Positions 31,887 through 44,844 of a stretch of DNA of 64,000 bases are shown in pieces. A program made the position numbers and the translations under genes. The stretch comes from Selaginella moellendorffii (Eukaryota; Streptophyta; Lycopodiopsida; Selaginellales; Selaginellaceae): positions 746,165 through 810,164 of the forward strand of contig NW_003314263.1 of assembly GCF_000143415.4 (NCBI RefSeq). Reading direction: 5' to 3'. Under the pieces are notes generated by a model, which saw nothing but the letters and a program-made list of their open reading frames with translations, had not been told where the DNA came from and made no database searches. How positions within the stretch are numbered: the first letter of the stretch is position 1; each line of letters begins with the position of its first letter.

Positions 31887-32717
31887 TTACTTCTTCCCTT
31901 CTTCCTTCTCGGCCTCGGCAGCCTTCTTCGCGCGGATTCCAACGAGACGCTTGTTGGTCTGCTCGATCCGGAGCTTCTGATAAGCTTTCACGGCCTTCAT
32001 CTCGTCGGTCACTGTGACAATGCCGACCTCGGGTTTCTTTGGAACAATTGGCAGCACTGGCCCTTGGAACTGCGTCGCAGTGCTCAGAACCTCGGGTTGC
32101 GAATCGCCCATCTGAAAAACACGATGATTTGAGTGTCGCGAATCCAAAAAATGCAAAGCTCCGCTCGCAAGAACTCGAAAGGCATCCATCTTTACCTTTG
32201 TTTTCTTAGCTTTGCGTGGGAAGACGATGAGCTTCGTCTTGTACGTGTTCAATCGCTGGACATTCGTCTGCAAGCTCTCGAGGCTCCGGTTCTTCCTCCT
32301 GTGATCCAGGGCGATTCCAATCGTGCGAGCGAGCTTCTTGGAGATCCCAGCTTCCTGGATCTCCAACAGTGAGCTACAAGCAAAGAATGGAAGAGAAATT
32401 CCTACCTTGAGCTCCTCCAGCGAGAACCCTCGGCCGTATTTCACCTTGCTGTTGTACTTGACGGTCGGGCAGTGGACCACCGGGCGCAGAGGGCCGGATG
32501 GCGGGCGAGGGAAGATCTTGGCAGCCTTGATCGACCGGGCTGCAGGAAGAATCGCCCAAAAACTAAGAATGGCGAGAGAGAAAAGAAGAAATCGCGAATT
32601 CTACTCACCCTTTCTTCTGCGGACCTTGCGCGCCGGCTGATTGAACCATGTCCTCACCAGCTTCTCCCAATCCTTCTTGAAATGCTGATTGGGAATGACA
32701 TTGTTTCCCTTCACCAT
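31887..32717 (-). CDS. RPL13: 60S ribosomal protein L13 (eL13)
   Basis: Four exons (32609-32717, 32406-32539, 32196-32354, 31887-32111) give 208 residues, the normal length. It starts [19 protein letters not shown] and continues [66 protein letters not shown] and [10 protein letters not shown], ending EKEEGKK. It is a structural component of the cytosolic large ribosomal subunit. The start is the only AUG before the conserved N-terminus. There is an AACCCTA-rich promoter just upstream (about 32740-32770). Confidence 0.96.
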
Positions 32718-33001
32718 CGCTAAGCCGCCGCCCTGACCAAAAACCCTAGGATGGTTCTTAGGGTTCTTGAACTCTCAAGTAATTGAACGGTCAAGATGAG
32801 AGACAATGAAACAACGGTCGAGATGGAACAAAAGATCTGACGGCACAGAAAACTCGGTACTTAGTGTAGGAACTTTAAGGAGATAAGAAATACAATTTAT
32901 ATATTTGATAAACAAAAAAAAAATTATTCCTTACAAGCCAACGAGCTCTAAATTCTCGCTTTCTCGCTCTCTTCTCTTCTTCTCGTTTGTTCTTCCCTTT
33001 T

Positions 33002-33926
33002 CTATGCGGAAACTTCGATCTCTTTCATGGATTCGCCCTCTTTAAGCTGCGCGGAGACGTTCTCGATCGCGGCGTTGAGCTCATCGATCTTGGCGCTCAA
33101 GCTCTTTCTCGTCGTCTGCAAGCGAAGATAGCATTAGCTCTTGACGATGAAAACCAAAGTTCCTAGAAAAGCTCGACATGGAAAACTCAAGAACAACGAT
33201 GCTCCGTTCGCACTACCTCGATTCCATTCTCTTCCTCGAGTTCGTGGAACTTTACTGGAATTGTTAACACCCACGGGAGGGATTCGGAGGATGAGCTTAC
33301 CTCGATCCCTTCGTCTTCCAAATACTTGTTTGGTTTTGTTGGCAGCGCCGCTCCGTTCTCACTACTCACTTTATCGAGCGATCGATTTAACTTCTCGCAT
33401 GCATAGGCAGGCACGAAATTATAAGAACGTTTCTCTGAAAGAAAAGCGAAAAGAAATAGTTACCTGAGGTGCTAGAAGGTAGCCAAGAGCACCGAAAACA
33501 ACACCACCGAGTAGAAATCCAGCAACAAAATCTCCTGGTCCACCACCACTTCGTCTGGAAAAAAAAAAGCAAAGACTTTAAGTCCGATGAAAGAAAAAAT
33601 TCTTGGCTGTGTGACTTAAAAAAAGTACCTGTATTCCGCCGCTACGACTGTTCGCCTTGTTTGCTTCAAACGCTTCGATTGCTGTGCCGGGGAGATTCTC
33701 AACGATCCAAATCGAATTTCACCTGGAAGTGGCAAGAAATGCGAGCGCTGTGATCAGTCAAATGCAGATCGACAGCCGCAGCATCGAAATCTAGGCATGC
33801 AACATGAGAATTTCGAGCAAGAAATCGGACAGGGAGCTTACCGATCGAGGACTGGAAGGCGCTGCATCCGGGAGACATGGTCGCCGCGGCGGGAGAGGTG
33901 ATCGGCAGCATCATCGTCGTCGCCAT
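33002..33926 (-). CDS. Plastid inner-membrane-associated small protein (plant-conserved, unknown role)
   Basis: Five exons on the minus strand, from ATG 33926 to TAG 33002-33004. Exon 1 (33842-33926) and exon 2 encode a Ser/Thr/Arg-rich transit peptide (MATTMMLPITSPAAATMSPG, later QQSKRLKQTRRTVVAAEYR). The mature part starts with a Gly-rich hydrophobic segment (GDFVAGFLLGGVVFGALGYLLAPQ), one predicted membrane helix, then NKYLEDEGIE and a terminal amphipathic coil (TTRKSLSAKIDELNAAIENV). The pattern matches the small family annotated in Arabidopsis as chloroplast inner-membrane-localised proteins; its function is unknown. Head to head with the BBOF1-like gene. Confidence 0.8.
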
Positions 33927-34016
33927 AGCTCAAGAGCCTCGACTAAGCCCTGAAAAATGTGAGGATATTCTGGGACATATAGTGCCAAAAGCCCGCACAT
34001 TCCGCTCAGCCGTTTC

Positions 34017-34039
34017 ATATTCCGGCTAAGCCGGAATAT
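34017..34039. repeat. Perfect 23-bp palindrome in a divergent promoter
   Basis: ATATTCCGGCT-A-AGCCGGAATAT: 11-bp arms around one base, between the plastid-protein start (33926) and the BBOF1-like start (34161). It could be a dimeric transcription-factor site. Confidence 0.75.
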
Positions 34040-34160
34040 TCAACGAATCGTCTGGCGGAGTTGCCAACAACGACTAGGATTTTGCCACGTGGACGGCTCG
34101 CGATTAGGGCATTTGTTTTATTTTTGAGTTTCAGAATGGCGGTGAGAAGGTAAGAGAAGA

Positions 34161-36347
34161 ATGCCGCCCAAGGAGGGAGAGAAGGACGAGCTAGATGTTG
34201 TCAAGGGCGAGATCCAGGCCAAGGACTTGCAAATCCTGTGCAGCAATGACAAGATCGCCAGGCTTGAGGAGCGGGCGTTCAATCTTGGGAGCGTCATCAA
34301 GGAGACGCGCAGGCAAGCTGAGGACAGGGACAAGATTCTGGAGGATCAGATCGGCGCGCTCACCAGGTATCCTTCTTTCTCGCGAGACTGTGTTTCGAGA
34401 CTGTGTTTTTCCAATGCAGAGATGCAAAGGAATTTGATCGGCGAAGCGAGGAGATGGAACAAATTATCGAAACGCTCAAGAAGGAGAGGGCTGAGTCTCA
34501 TGCCGCGCTTCTGGCGGAGCTCAACGAATTGAAAACCACTCACAGGATCCAAGTCGAAGCAATCCAGAAAGAGCTGGATGATGCACACAATTTGATCCAA
34601 GCAGTGAAGGAGTTTACGCTACGAAGGGCCACTATCGAAAAAGAGATCCAAACGTATGGACTTCTTTCCTTTGTGCTTCAAGTTATTTCAGGCCAAACTA
34701 AGTGTTTTCTTTGTTTTTCTTGTTGGCAGCTTGAAGAACCAGCTTTCCAAGGAAAAGAAGCAACACCAAGAGGCCTTGAACGACGTGGAACGAGTGGCAC
34801 AACAAGAGCGGGAGAGATTGCGCAAAGAGATGGCGGTTAAAATCGAAGAGACAAAGCTCTTGATGATCAAACAAACGGAGGAGCAGCTCCACGTCGTATG
34901 TTTCTCAATCGGGCTGCTGCATAAGGAGACAAAAAGAAGAAGTAAACTTGATTCTTTCTCTGGAGTTTGTCAACTGATATCATTGCGATTCTGATTCTTT
35001 TGTACGCAGAAAACAAAAAGAACGATTTTGGAGAATGAGCAGCTAGCGAAAGAGGTTGCCTATCATATCAGACAGACGGAGCTGCTGGTTCTGAAAAATG
35101 GACAACTTCAGCACGAGAACAACGAGCTTGAAGACAAGATGCTTGCAGCAAAAGAGGTACTATTGCTACATTCTTCTTAAATCGAAAGGATGGCTATGTT
35201 CTTATGAAGCTAGAAGAAGAACTTGCGAGGAAAAACCACAGTTATCAAAAGGCTTCGCGGATCCTGCTGTTCAAACTTCAAGGTCTTGTCTTCCCTTGTT
35301 TCCAGATTTTCATTCTGACGTTTTTGCCGTTTTTTAGAGCAACATCTGGCCGCTAATATTGAGGCCATTGAAGAGATGGACGAGCTGAAGCATCTCATCA
35401 ACCGTAATGAGCAGCTCAAAGCCGAAATTCAGAAAGAACACCAAGTATGTCTCGAGGCAAAACCTGTGCATTATCTTCGTTTGTATTGGTCAGGATCTAG
35501 AGAAACTAAAAGCAGCGATAGAGGAGAAAACAAAATGCGCTGAATCGGTTGGAGCAGCAGAGGAAGCCGTGAAGTTCCTTTATCTTGCTCTTGAAGACGT
35601 CGAGTTGGAAGAGCTTGCGAATGTCGACGAAGACACCAGGTACACTTGTTTGAAAAAGCTAGCGCGCGCCTAAACTCATCTTACAGTCTTATACCGGAGG
35701 ACGGCGTCGACTTGAACACTCCAACCAACCATCTCGATCTGCTACCAATTCAGCAGCGCCAGGACTTTTTGAAGTGAGCTTTTTTAGCTTTCCATCACAT
35801 TCTGATATCGTCGTGTCGTGTCTTTTAATCACAGGCACTTGCTTAGAACCGCAATATCCTTGCGCGTGATGATGCAAAAGGCAATCTCATCGGACACTGC
35901 CCCGAAAGGACAACCTTCTGTTTTTGGATCATGGTCCCATGTTTTATACGAGGGTGAGAGAATGCATGATTTCTTCGGTGGTACACTTACAAGAATTTTC
36001 CTTCCAGGCCAAGAAGACAAACCAAGGATCTCAGTCGAGGATATCCTCGCATTCCAAGTCGACACTAATGACCTCGACAATGCAGGCCCACCGAGGAGAG
36101 TTTCGTGTGCCATACAGACAAATGACGAGGTACCATTTTGCTAGTTTTGCTTGGAGCTTACCAGATTTTTTTGCAGTGGGAGCCAACTCCAGATAGTCTA
36201 CCCCCAGCTGATGAGCAGCACTCTTTTCGATCGAGCTCCTCGTGCATAGGTCCTGAGAGAAAACGGATCAACATTGTCAACCTAGAGTTACACCAACACT
36301 CTAGTAAGTGTGTTTTTAACGAAACTTACTCGGATCAGCTCGCATGA
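34161..36347 (+). CDS. Basal body-orientation factor 1 (BBOF1/CCDC176)-like coiled-coil protein
   Basis: Eleven exons (34161-34366, 34420-34653, 34730-34895, 35010-35156, 35210-35282, 35338-35444, 35494-35639, 35687-35773, 35835-35953, 36008-36129, 36177-36347) join to 525 residues, almost wholly coiled coil up to about residue 390. Family-like features are the basic start MPPKEGEKDELD, an IQAVKEFTLRRATIEKEI block, LKKE...Q.ERERL and the AYHIRQTELLVLKN motif that parallels AYHLKET in animal BBOF1. Those proteins sit at ciliary basal bodies or doublet microtubules. In a land plant this implies flagellated sperm (inference). The C-terminal 130 residues (VMMQKAISS, then FGSW and EDKPRISVEDILAF) are not recognised. 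The call rests on the coiled-coil pattern plus this motif, so a different DUF4515 ciliary protein is possible. Confidence 0.7.
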
Positions 36348-37896
36348 TCTTTGCTCTTGCAAATTCCAATAACTGTGACAAAACATTTATTATGCTTTGA
36401 TTCACCCCATGAAGTATTATTCTCATGCTACATCTGTTATCAAAGAAAGAAATATTCAAAATTGACAAAATGACAAAATTGTAGTTTTTATACAATATAT
36501 GTCAAGTAGATATAATGTATTATTACTACCAAAAAATTCTGTTCTTATTCCTTCAATGATTAATGCCCAAACTTTTTTCAATCCCCTAAACTCTATATTC
36601 ACTTTTACTTTAGTTCTCATTTATCTTGACAATATAAAGTTGTATTTTGTTAAAATAAATGCTTTAGATTTGGCTTTGGGTGTTATTTTGTAATAGAAAG
36701 GGCCGGGCATTATATATAATATCTATGAGATACTCTTGATTAGTATCTTTAATGCTTTATTTTATTAACAAAATATTTGGGTTGATCTCCTTCCTTTTGC
36801 GAAGTTTGCTTATGATAATTCTCAACACTTTTCAACACATAACTCTTCATTATTCATCAACTATGCTCTTCATCTTTTTTAATTATATTCATGTCCTTTA
36901 GCAATTGGTTTTATACTTGGGAGTTTACTTCTTATTTTACTCATACTTTTTTGGGTTTACTTTTCATTTTATACTCAGCAATATCCTTTTAAACCTAGTT
37001 ATACAGCTTGATACTTGATATTAAAGGGGGATATTATTGTGTATTTGCTATACCTTTATATTTACTAAAAAGTATATTTACCACTTTTGGTCACAATAAA
37101 GATTAAACCCTAAAACTTTGTTCAACTTAAGATTTGCAATATACATGGATGGGCATCTAGGATTAACGTGGATCCATACCTAGGTTAAATTTTTGGATTA
37201 AATTAGAGTTGAACCAAATTAGTTTTGAAAGCTTTTATAAAAGTAAGGGTTTGAGGATTTTATATTCAAGGTGTTCCATAAAAAACCATCTTTTCTTCTC
37301 ATTTTTTTAGTATTTTAGTAATTTCATCATTTCCGCTTTTCTTGACAACAAACTCCTAGCAAATTAATATATTATTATTATTATTTTGTGAAAATTTATT
37401 AAAAATAAATTATAAATAATTATAAATTAATTAATAACCCTGCAAACTAGATAAAAGTAATGATAGTTTAACTAGATTTATTTTAATAAAAAAATAATAT
37501 AGATTTGAACCCAAAATCTCTTATGTGTACATAGGCATTTAGGATTGGATGCCTAAATGATACTTCTAGACAAGTTTTACCAGAAATAGTTTCTATCAAC
37601 CTTATTTTAAGGATTATAGTTTTCTTTTCTCTCCTTGTCAGTCTTTTATGCTCTTGTAATGTTTTAAACAGCCTTATGACATATCTCATGTATTTGCAAG
37701 CATGATAAGTAAACATTCTTTTGCAAATTTTAAAAATCATATAAACCTATTTTGTTTTGAAACAAGATAGGGTTCTTGGCGATGTATATCCTAGTATATT
37801 CCTTCCATCAAGGATATTTAAGCTTGATGAAATTTTTAGCAAGGAATAATTGAAATTGCAAAGTTAAGTTTAACATTTCTATTAACATTTCTAAGT
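36348..37896. other. AT-rich intergenic sequence
   Basis: About 1.5 kb with very low GC, homopolymer runs and no coding pattern. Probably old transposon remains; no termini were found. Confidence 0.5.
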
Positions 37897-38388
37897 ATGA
37901 CAACTAAGTTTTTATTATTTATAATTTATTTATTAATTGATAAAATATCTGGAATGAGCTCTCCATTTATAAAAGCTTGTATTCCTAGAACTAATTCCAT
38001 ATATAATGAGAAAGATGTTTGTGAATTTAAATATGATGTTTTAGATTTTGTCCGTCAAAATGGTACAGGTCGTCAAAATTTTATTCAGAATAATTTATCA
38101 CTGACTGTTTTTGTTGATTCGTATTATCCAAAGATTATGGATGATATTGTTGAGGCATTTGATATTATATGGAACGAATGTATAATTCCTTTTGGTCAAG
38201 GAGGATTTGTTTATTTAGATAATAATTTATTACATGTGAGACTCCAATCTAGTCAATATACTGATTTAACACTAAGCTATAACAATAGAGACTACAATAA
38301 CTTGCAATACAGCTTTTACACAGTATGTCCTGGCTGGAAAAATTGCATCAAACCATTGTCTTATATAAATACAAATATTTGCCTATAA
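37897..38388 (+). CDS. Orphan secreted protein, 163 residues
   Basis: A clean single-exon frame in an AT-rich desert. It starts with a hydrophobic signal-peptide-like segment (KFLLFIIYLLIDKISG) and continues as a compact mature domain of about 140 residues with five Cys (CIPR, VCEF, NEC, TVCPGW, NC) and one near the end (NICL). A helix-like DIVEAFDIIWNEC is followed by GGFVYLDNNLLHVRLQ. Codon use is extremely A/T-biased, unlike neighbouring genes. The Cys and strand pattern is vaguely like the small KP4-type killer-protein fold known from fungi and some early land plants, but this is weak and no function is assigned. It could be a transferred gene, an orphan effector-like protein or a chance ORF. 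In AT-rich DNA a 490-bp open frame beginning with a signal peptide is unlikely by chance. Confidence 0.5.
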   Translation: MTTKFLLFIIYLLIDKISGMSSPFIKACIPRTNSIYNEKDVCEFKYDVLDFVRQNGTGRQNFIQNNLSLTVFVDSYYPKIMDDIVEAFDIIWNECIIPFGQGGFVYLDNNLLHVRLQSSQYTDLTLSYNNRDYNNLQYSFYTVCPGWKNCIKPLSYINTNICL

Positions 38389-38706
38389 GTACCTTTTAAT
38401 ATCATACATATATATAAATATAAATAGATATTGAATTTTGTGAGCTTCTTGAAACTCTAGGAACTTTTAGTTTCAATATTTGTTAAAATTGTTATATGTT
38501 TGTCTAGTTTGAGACTTCTAGTTATAAAGTATTAGTTCTTATTGATTAATATAACAATTGCTTAAGCACAAAAGACAATTAGATCAGCATAAAGGAGGAT
38601 GAGATGAATTCATTTTAAAATGTTTGGAATGAAATTTCTTGAAATGATACATTTATCTCTAAAGTTATTGGATGGAACAACCATACATATATATAGTGCA
38701 TAAATG

Positions 38707-38818
<112 letters not shown>

Positions 38819-38940
38819 TCTCATCTAAAACCTGTAGAGACCAGCTCGTATGATCTTTGTGACCAAAAACTCCAATAGCTGGGACAAAACCTTCACTATA
38901 CTGACCATAAAATATAATTTCATGCATTGTCTAAGAAAAA

Positions 38941-39359
38941 CTTTGTTGAAATCCCATCCTTAGATAAGATATATTTATATTCCACACGACAAAATGTCTG
39001 TTCTGAATTTTAATTTTAAAATCAAAGGAAGTATTTTCTATGACAACACATGTCAGTGTCTAGGTTTCATATATATCAATAAACTATTCATAATGTAAAA
39101 ACTTACTATTGCCTGTTTATTTGATAAAGAAAAGATAACAACTTTATATTTTAAAATACCATAAAAAGTGGCACATTGTCATTGTTTGTACAATGCTTTT
39201 GATTGGTTATGGATACATCACAGTATACATAGATGCAATGCATAAACCTGGCTCACTCACTGAATTCATAATGGATGAGGTTGCATGATTTTTGACTTGA
39301 CATCAATGCAAAATTGGGTTTGTCACAGATAAAACGAAAAGTTATTGCTCTATCATAAA
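38941..39359. other. AT-rich flank of the Helitron
   Basis: No coding features. The Helitron's 3' end abuts it at 39360, with the host base on the minus strand being T as expected. Confidence 0.5.
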
Positions 39360-39369
39360 CTAGCAATTG

Positions 39370-39385
39370 CCCAGCAAATGCTGGG
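39370..39385 (-). terminator. Helitron 3' terminal hairpin
   Basis: CCCAGCATTTGCTGGG on the minus strand forms a 7-bp stem with a 2-base loop, 6 bases before the terminal CTAG. Helitrons use such a hairpin as the rolling-circle termination signal. Confidence 0.85.
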
Positions 39386-39846
39386 TGGTTGGCAAATTTG
39401 ATGCCATTTGAAGAGGTTTTCTAAGCTTAGCTATGTTTGCTGTTTGATCAACTCCACAATTGAAAGACATTCTCATAACCAAATGTGTTATGAGCATTAT
39501 ATAAGCTAGATTAGATAACTGTTGAGTTGCATTCCTCCATTTTGAACACAAAAAGCCCAAAGAATACTTCCAAGTCCATCTTTGGTGCAAGTGTTGGTAC
39601 TTGCTCCTCAGCCTGCTAGAGAGGTTCCTGGGATGAGCGAGAAACCATTATATTGCAATGAGAGCTGCACTCAAAAAGCAATAGGATGAAAACTGTACCT
39701 CTGCCATTAGCAACTAAATAGCACATGCCATAACCAAAATGGGACAGCACTCAAGGCACACTTGTCAATGCCAGCTTTGTTGTGGTGTGCATTTGAAACT
39801 CACAACTTCATGGTTGGATATAGAATTGTGCCATGTTTTTGTCAGT

Positions 39847-42800
39847 CTACTTAAGAATTTCAGCATAGACTGTATTCACAGTGTAAAAGTGTTGATCATG
39901 TGGTATAAGATTGCCTTGAAGGGGGGTTGCAAGCACTTGAACACGAAGTTGTTCAGGTGATCTACACCTTGACAGAGCAACATAAAGTTGACCATGTGTG
40001 AAAACAGGTTGGGGGAGGTAAATGCCAACACGGTCGAAAGTTTGGCCTTGGGCTTTAGAAATAGTTAAGCAATAACCCAGACGAACTGGGAATTGTCTTC
40101 GAGACATCTTGAAAGGGATTTCAACATCAGAAGGTGTAAGGGTAATACGTGGAATAAAAACTCGCGATCCCTTGAATTGTCCCGTGATAATTTCACAATC
40201 TAAAACGTTTTGAGATGCTTGCTTGAGAATGAGGCAAGTGCCATTGCATAAACCAATTTGTGGAGATATGTTCCTAAGAAGAATCAAAATCACATTTTGT
40301 TTTAGAATTAATTTGTGTGGTGGTAGTCCCGATGGGGTGATTGAATTTAAGAATTCAATTGGGAACTCTTCAGGGTGATCTGAGTCAACCGTGTCAATGC
40401 TCAAATAAACATATGGATCACCTGGTAGTCTTTCAACAATGTCATTATTTATTCTGAATGTGTCGTCATTGAGTGGGGTGAGAATAACCTTTGATGCAGC
40501 TGTATAAGTATTTATAATATCATCGGTATTTGGGAAAACAAAGTTTACAACAGATGTAGTGATAGATAATGCATGTGGTATTTTGATAATATCTGGTGGG
40601 AGACATGGCAGCTGTAAACTACTATCACCATTGCCAAGTTTGAGAAGCCATTCAGAAAAACAAAGATTGTTTGAACGCATATTCTTTGTTAATGTTAGTG
40701 TTGTAAAGAGTGACCATAGTCTATTCATTTTAACTGAGCTTGAAATAATAGAGGTTCTATGGCCATGGGGAACAATAGGAAGGGTTTGACGAAAGTCACC
40801 ACTTGTAATCACTATAACGCCTCCAAATGGTTTAGAATTACATTTGAGATGTTTTAAACATTTATCAACCACAGAGAAAGCATGTGTATGAACCATACTA
40901 ATTTCATCCCATATGAGAACATTTGCTTGTTTAATGGTTTTTCCAGCATCACTATTAATTGTTAAAGCAGAGACAGAAGTTTCATTTAAAGGAACAGGAA
41001 TTTTTAAAAGTCATATGTGCCGTTTGACCATATTTTAGCAAAATGCTTGCAATCCCAGTCCATGCCATACTGATTACTTTTATTTTTTTTAATTGTAATG
41101 CTGTAATGATAGTATTAAGTAGAAAAGTTTTTCCAGTACCACCAGGTCCATCAATAAAGAAACATTGATGCTGGTTAGTATCAATGGCATTTATAATGAG
41201 TTCAAAAATATAACGTTGTTCATAACTGAATTGATTTATGTTTGCATTTATTTGGTCTTGTGATGGGTCAGGGATCTCTGTATTAAGCATGTGTTTGATA
41301 ATGGGAGTAAGAGTTGGGAGTGGTAAACCAAAATCACAATTAGATTTATTGTGTAGTTGGAATTTTGAATTAATATCGACTAAAGCAATGTCAAAATAGT
41401 TTATGTCATTTCTAGCATAATCCTCAGACATATCAATTTTGAATTGATCCCATAATAGATTTGGGTCTTTTGGTGAACAATACAAACAAATAAAAACAAA
41501 TAACTGTCTTAATTGGGATGGCATTTTAAAAGTAGAAGCTTCTTGCATGCAGTGTTGCCATTCTGAATCATCTGCTAAAAGTCCCATTGCCATAGCTGCT
41601 TGTTTAAAAGAGGAGAAAGTAACACCTTCGACAGTACATATATCCTCAAATGATATAGCACCTTTTTTATAGAGTAATATAAGCCGTAAGTGGTATAACT
41701 CACTATTAGAAGGAGATATGGAATACATTCTTGGTATGAGTTTAGCTTTTCGCTGGCGTAATTGCCATTTATGAGAGGATTTGTTATATGTGTAATGTAA
41801 TGGAATTTGAGCATATGTATATTGCCTTGCATTAGTATCTTGCATGTTTAAATTGAACTATTGTGTAAGCATTGTTCCATTTTGAGTGGCTCTTTCTAGT
41901 GCTTCTTGTTCATGACCTGGTCTGAAATAAACGTTTTGAAAATTGGGTAAATGAACTGGAAGGCGTATAATAGTTAGTGATTTATCATGCATATGAAACT
42001 TAAATATACGCCACATGGCTTCAGGAGCAGAAATATATCGAGCATCGACAAAACTTGAGATTTCGTCCCAATTTAAAGTCCCTCGTTCTTCAGATGCAGT
42101 TAGGAATTCTAATGTTGCACAGTCATAACCTTTGTATACATATTGAAATAAATATTTAATACTTTTAATAGAAGCACAGATCTCTACATTGATGTGTGCT
42201 TGATATTTCTTACAAAGGTATTTATTATAAGGAACAACCCATCTGTTGTCAATAGTACAACCATTTTTTATGAAAGTGCGCCCGTTATTGGGACGGTAGT
42301 AATCAGGATAACCATCAACACAATAAATGGTTTCAACATTAAATTCTTTTGGATAATTCTTAGAGCATTTGTTATTTTCCATGCAAGGGCTTCTAGGATT
42401 TAAATTACCACATGGACCATGTATCATATGATTTATAATTATGTTATGCAATTCTGGTTCTAACAGTGGGTGTGGCAATTGTGCAGTGACAAATTCATCA
42501 ACTGAGTCTCGATTTCTTATCTTATTTTCGCTTGATAACATTGCTAAGAAATGACAATGAGGCAAACCTCTTTTCTGGAATTCAATAACATAAACATATG
42601 CAATGCACTTCCCAAAAATTCCTTTGATACTTATGTCATGTAGGAATTCTTTAAGTTTTAAGTTGAAAACTCTTGAAATAAGATTAGGTCGATCCTCAAG
42701 TGATTCATTCAACTGTAAGTTTTGCACAATTTCAGGCCACTTTGGGTTGCATGTAAATGTAATAAATAAGTCAGGTTTTCCAAAATGTGTGACAATAGCA

Positions 42801-44230
42801 ATAGCATCTTGATAATGTTGTTGCATTGCTTGTGGGCTACCAGGAAATGTAGAAGGCAAAATTACAATTTTTCCAGGTTCAGCATTATTAATAGCAGCTC
42901 TGTTGCTAACATAGTCCATAAGACCTGTGTAGTAATCCACTTTTAAGTGTTTTTGATGAGTGCGAAAGAAATTAAGGTTGTTAGATTCAACCTTTACATA
43001 AGCATCAACTATAAATTGTTGAGTGAGTTTCCCAGCATGTAGCAATTGATCATAAAGGAAAGAGTTGCCAATGTTATCTCGTTGAGATAATCGATATGCA
43101 TAGTACTGGAGTAGCGTTACATGCAACTCATTGTGATAGATTTTTTCATGCCAACCTTTATCACCAAATGGTAAAAGTAAAGGATAAACCATAGGATCAC
43201 AATTTTCATTACGAATAGAGATTTTAATTGGCTGTGAGTTATATGGATGTATGCATATTTCTCTGTCAAGAGATGGCTCACCCTCATCAATAGCGAAAAC
43301 AATAGCAACATCATTAGTCTGTGGTAAATTATAACGATGTAGATTAGTACTTTCACTTCTAACAATCATGTAAACACCACGTTTTGGGGTTCCATTGCAA
43401 ATTGAGCGATGTTGTTCTTGTGATTCAAGATTATACATCATTTGAAAAGCTTGTGCATACGGGTTTATTATTCTTAGCAAGTTATCTAATTGTAATAATA
43501 AATTAGAATCACAATTTGTGTTGAAAGGGTTTTGCTTTCTAATATTTGTAGCCTCAAAAGCGTCAAGCATGTAAAGTTGCCCATATGATGGTGGCACGTT
43601 AGCTGCAGGATATGCTGAAGCAATTTTGTGATAAATTTGACCATGTATTCTAAAGCAATATGGGCCTTTACCACTTAAATTATCAATATTAGCACCCATT
43701 GATGCAAAAGCCAAAGCACTGTTGAAATTTCTTATGTTAATTTTAAAATTGGAGTTTCTATTTTCATTAAAAAGCATACGCAATATAGTAGGTAAAGATG
43801 AAAGCTGGGGAAGGGAAACCTTTCCATTCTGGCAGCACATTGATCTTGACTCATTTTCAAAATGTAATGCACCACAAAAGACACACATGGATGACATATT
43901 TCCAATATTAAACAGTTGTATTGTATGGTCATTATAATTCTTTTGATGTGCTAATTTATAGATAGTATAACTGTGATGATTACATGTATTTGTATTAGTT
44001 TCATTAGCATTTTCAAGGTTTATATTTGTATGGCCTTCATCAGCATATGCTATGTTTGTATTAGCATTGTCAAGATTTGAAGTAATTTTTGCATTAGCAT
44101 GTTCAAGGTCTAGATTAGTTTCTTCATTACCATATGCAAGGTTGTTGTGAATATGATTATATGTGCTAGTGTCAATAGTTGGAGGCAAATGGTGACATAT
44201 GCCTCTTAATACTTCGCGAAGCCGAGGCAT
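39847..44230 (-). pseudogene. Helitron Rep-helicase (RepHel), interrupted
   Basis: Three successive frames make one protein of about 1,430 residues. 44230-41858 holds the N-terminal Cys zinc-like motif (CVFCGALHF, CCQNG) and the Helitron Rep domain (LFITFTCNPKWPEI, then VIEFQKRGLPHCHFLAML with the HxH-like motif). 41845-40982 includes a PIF1-type helicase Walker A (FFIDGPGGTGKTFLLN). 40896-39847 includes SGDFRQTLPIVPHG, the later GYCLTISKAQGQTFDRVG and LYVALSRC. The first break is a single in-frame TAG after TMLTQ, where Trp is expected. The second is one extra A in an A-run after HMTFK. With only these two lesions seen, the copy died recently. Confidence 0.9.
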
Positions 44231-44844
44231 ATTTGCTAGGGATGATAAATGAGATGAAATAACCTATCTAGTGTCAAAGCACTTATCTTAACATTTTCAG
44301 AGATTCTAAGTAAAAGCCAGAACTCGCCTTCTTCTTACACTGGAAAAAAAAATTTAAAAAAATAAAAACGAAGACTATACAATGAGAGCACAATCTGTAC
44401 ACACCTTAATCTGTAAACAAAAGAGACTAATCTAGCAACCAATAAAACCTAGACACAGGACTGGCACACCTTTTCCAGGGTGTGGTGAGCAACTGTGAGA
44501 GGTGGGTGGGGTTTGCAAGTTAGAGAACTCACCTTGGGCTTGTTCTCTCTCGCAAAAGGACAGCGACTGCAAACTCTCTGATGGTTCTGGCTGTGAAGGC
44601 TGGCGCTGGCTTCAGCTCTACCACTGGATAGCATCCACAAACCCAAATGAAGACATTTCAAATTTTCACAGCACACAAAAATCCAGATTGTTGGGGTTGG
44701 GGGCCAAATTAGCGGCTGCTGGGCTGACTGTGAACACAGACCTTTGCAGGAAGAAGCACAATTGCTGCGATTGCCACTGATTCGGCAAGCAAGCGTTCCG
44801 GCAAGCAAGCGTTAGCTCAATTGCGGCAGGGCATCCAGGGCGAG

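Noticed and set aside
34050-34070. GTTGCC-AACAAC resembling an RFX X-box near the BBOF1-like gene
   Set aside because: The half-sites have no spacer as the consensus needs, and RFX factors are not known from land plants.
37897-38388. Firm assignment of the orphan ORF to the KP4 killer-protein family
   Set aside because: Cys spacing and motifs do not match well by eye, so only an unknown secreted protein is called.
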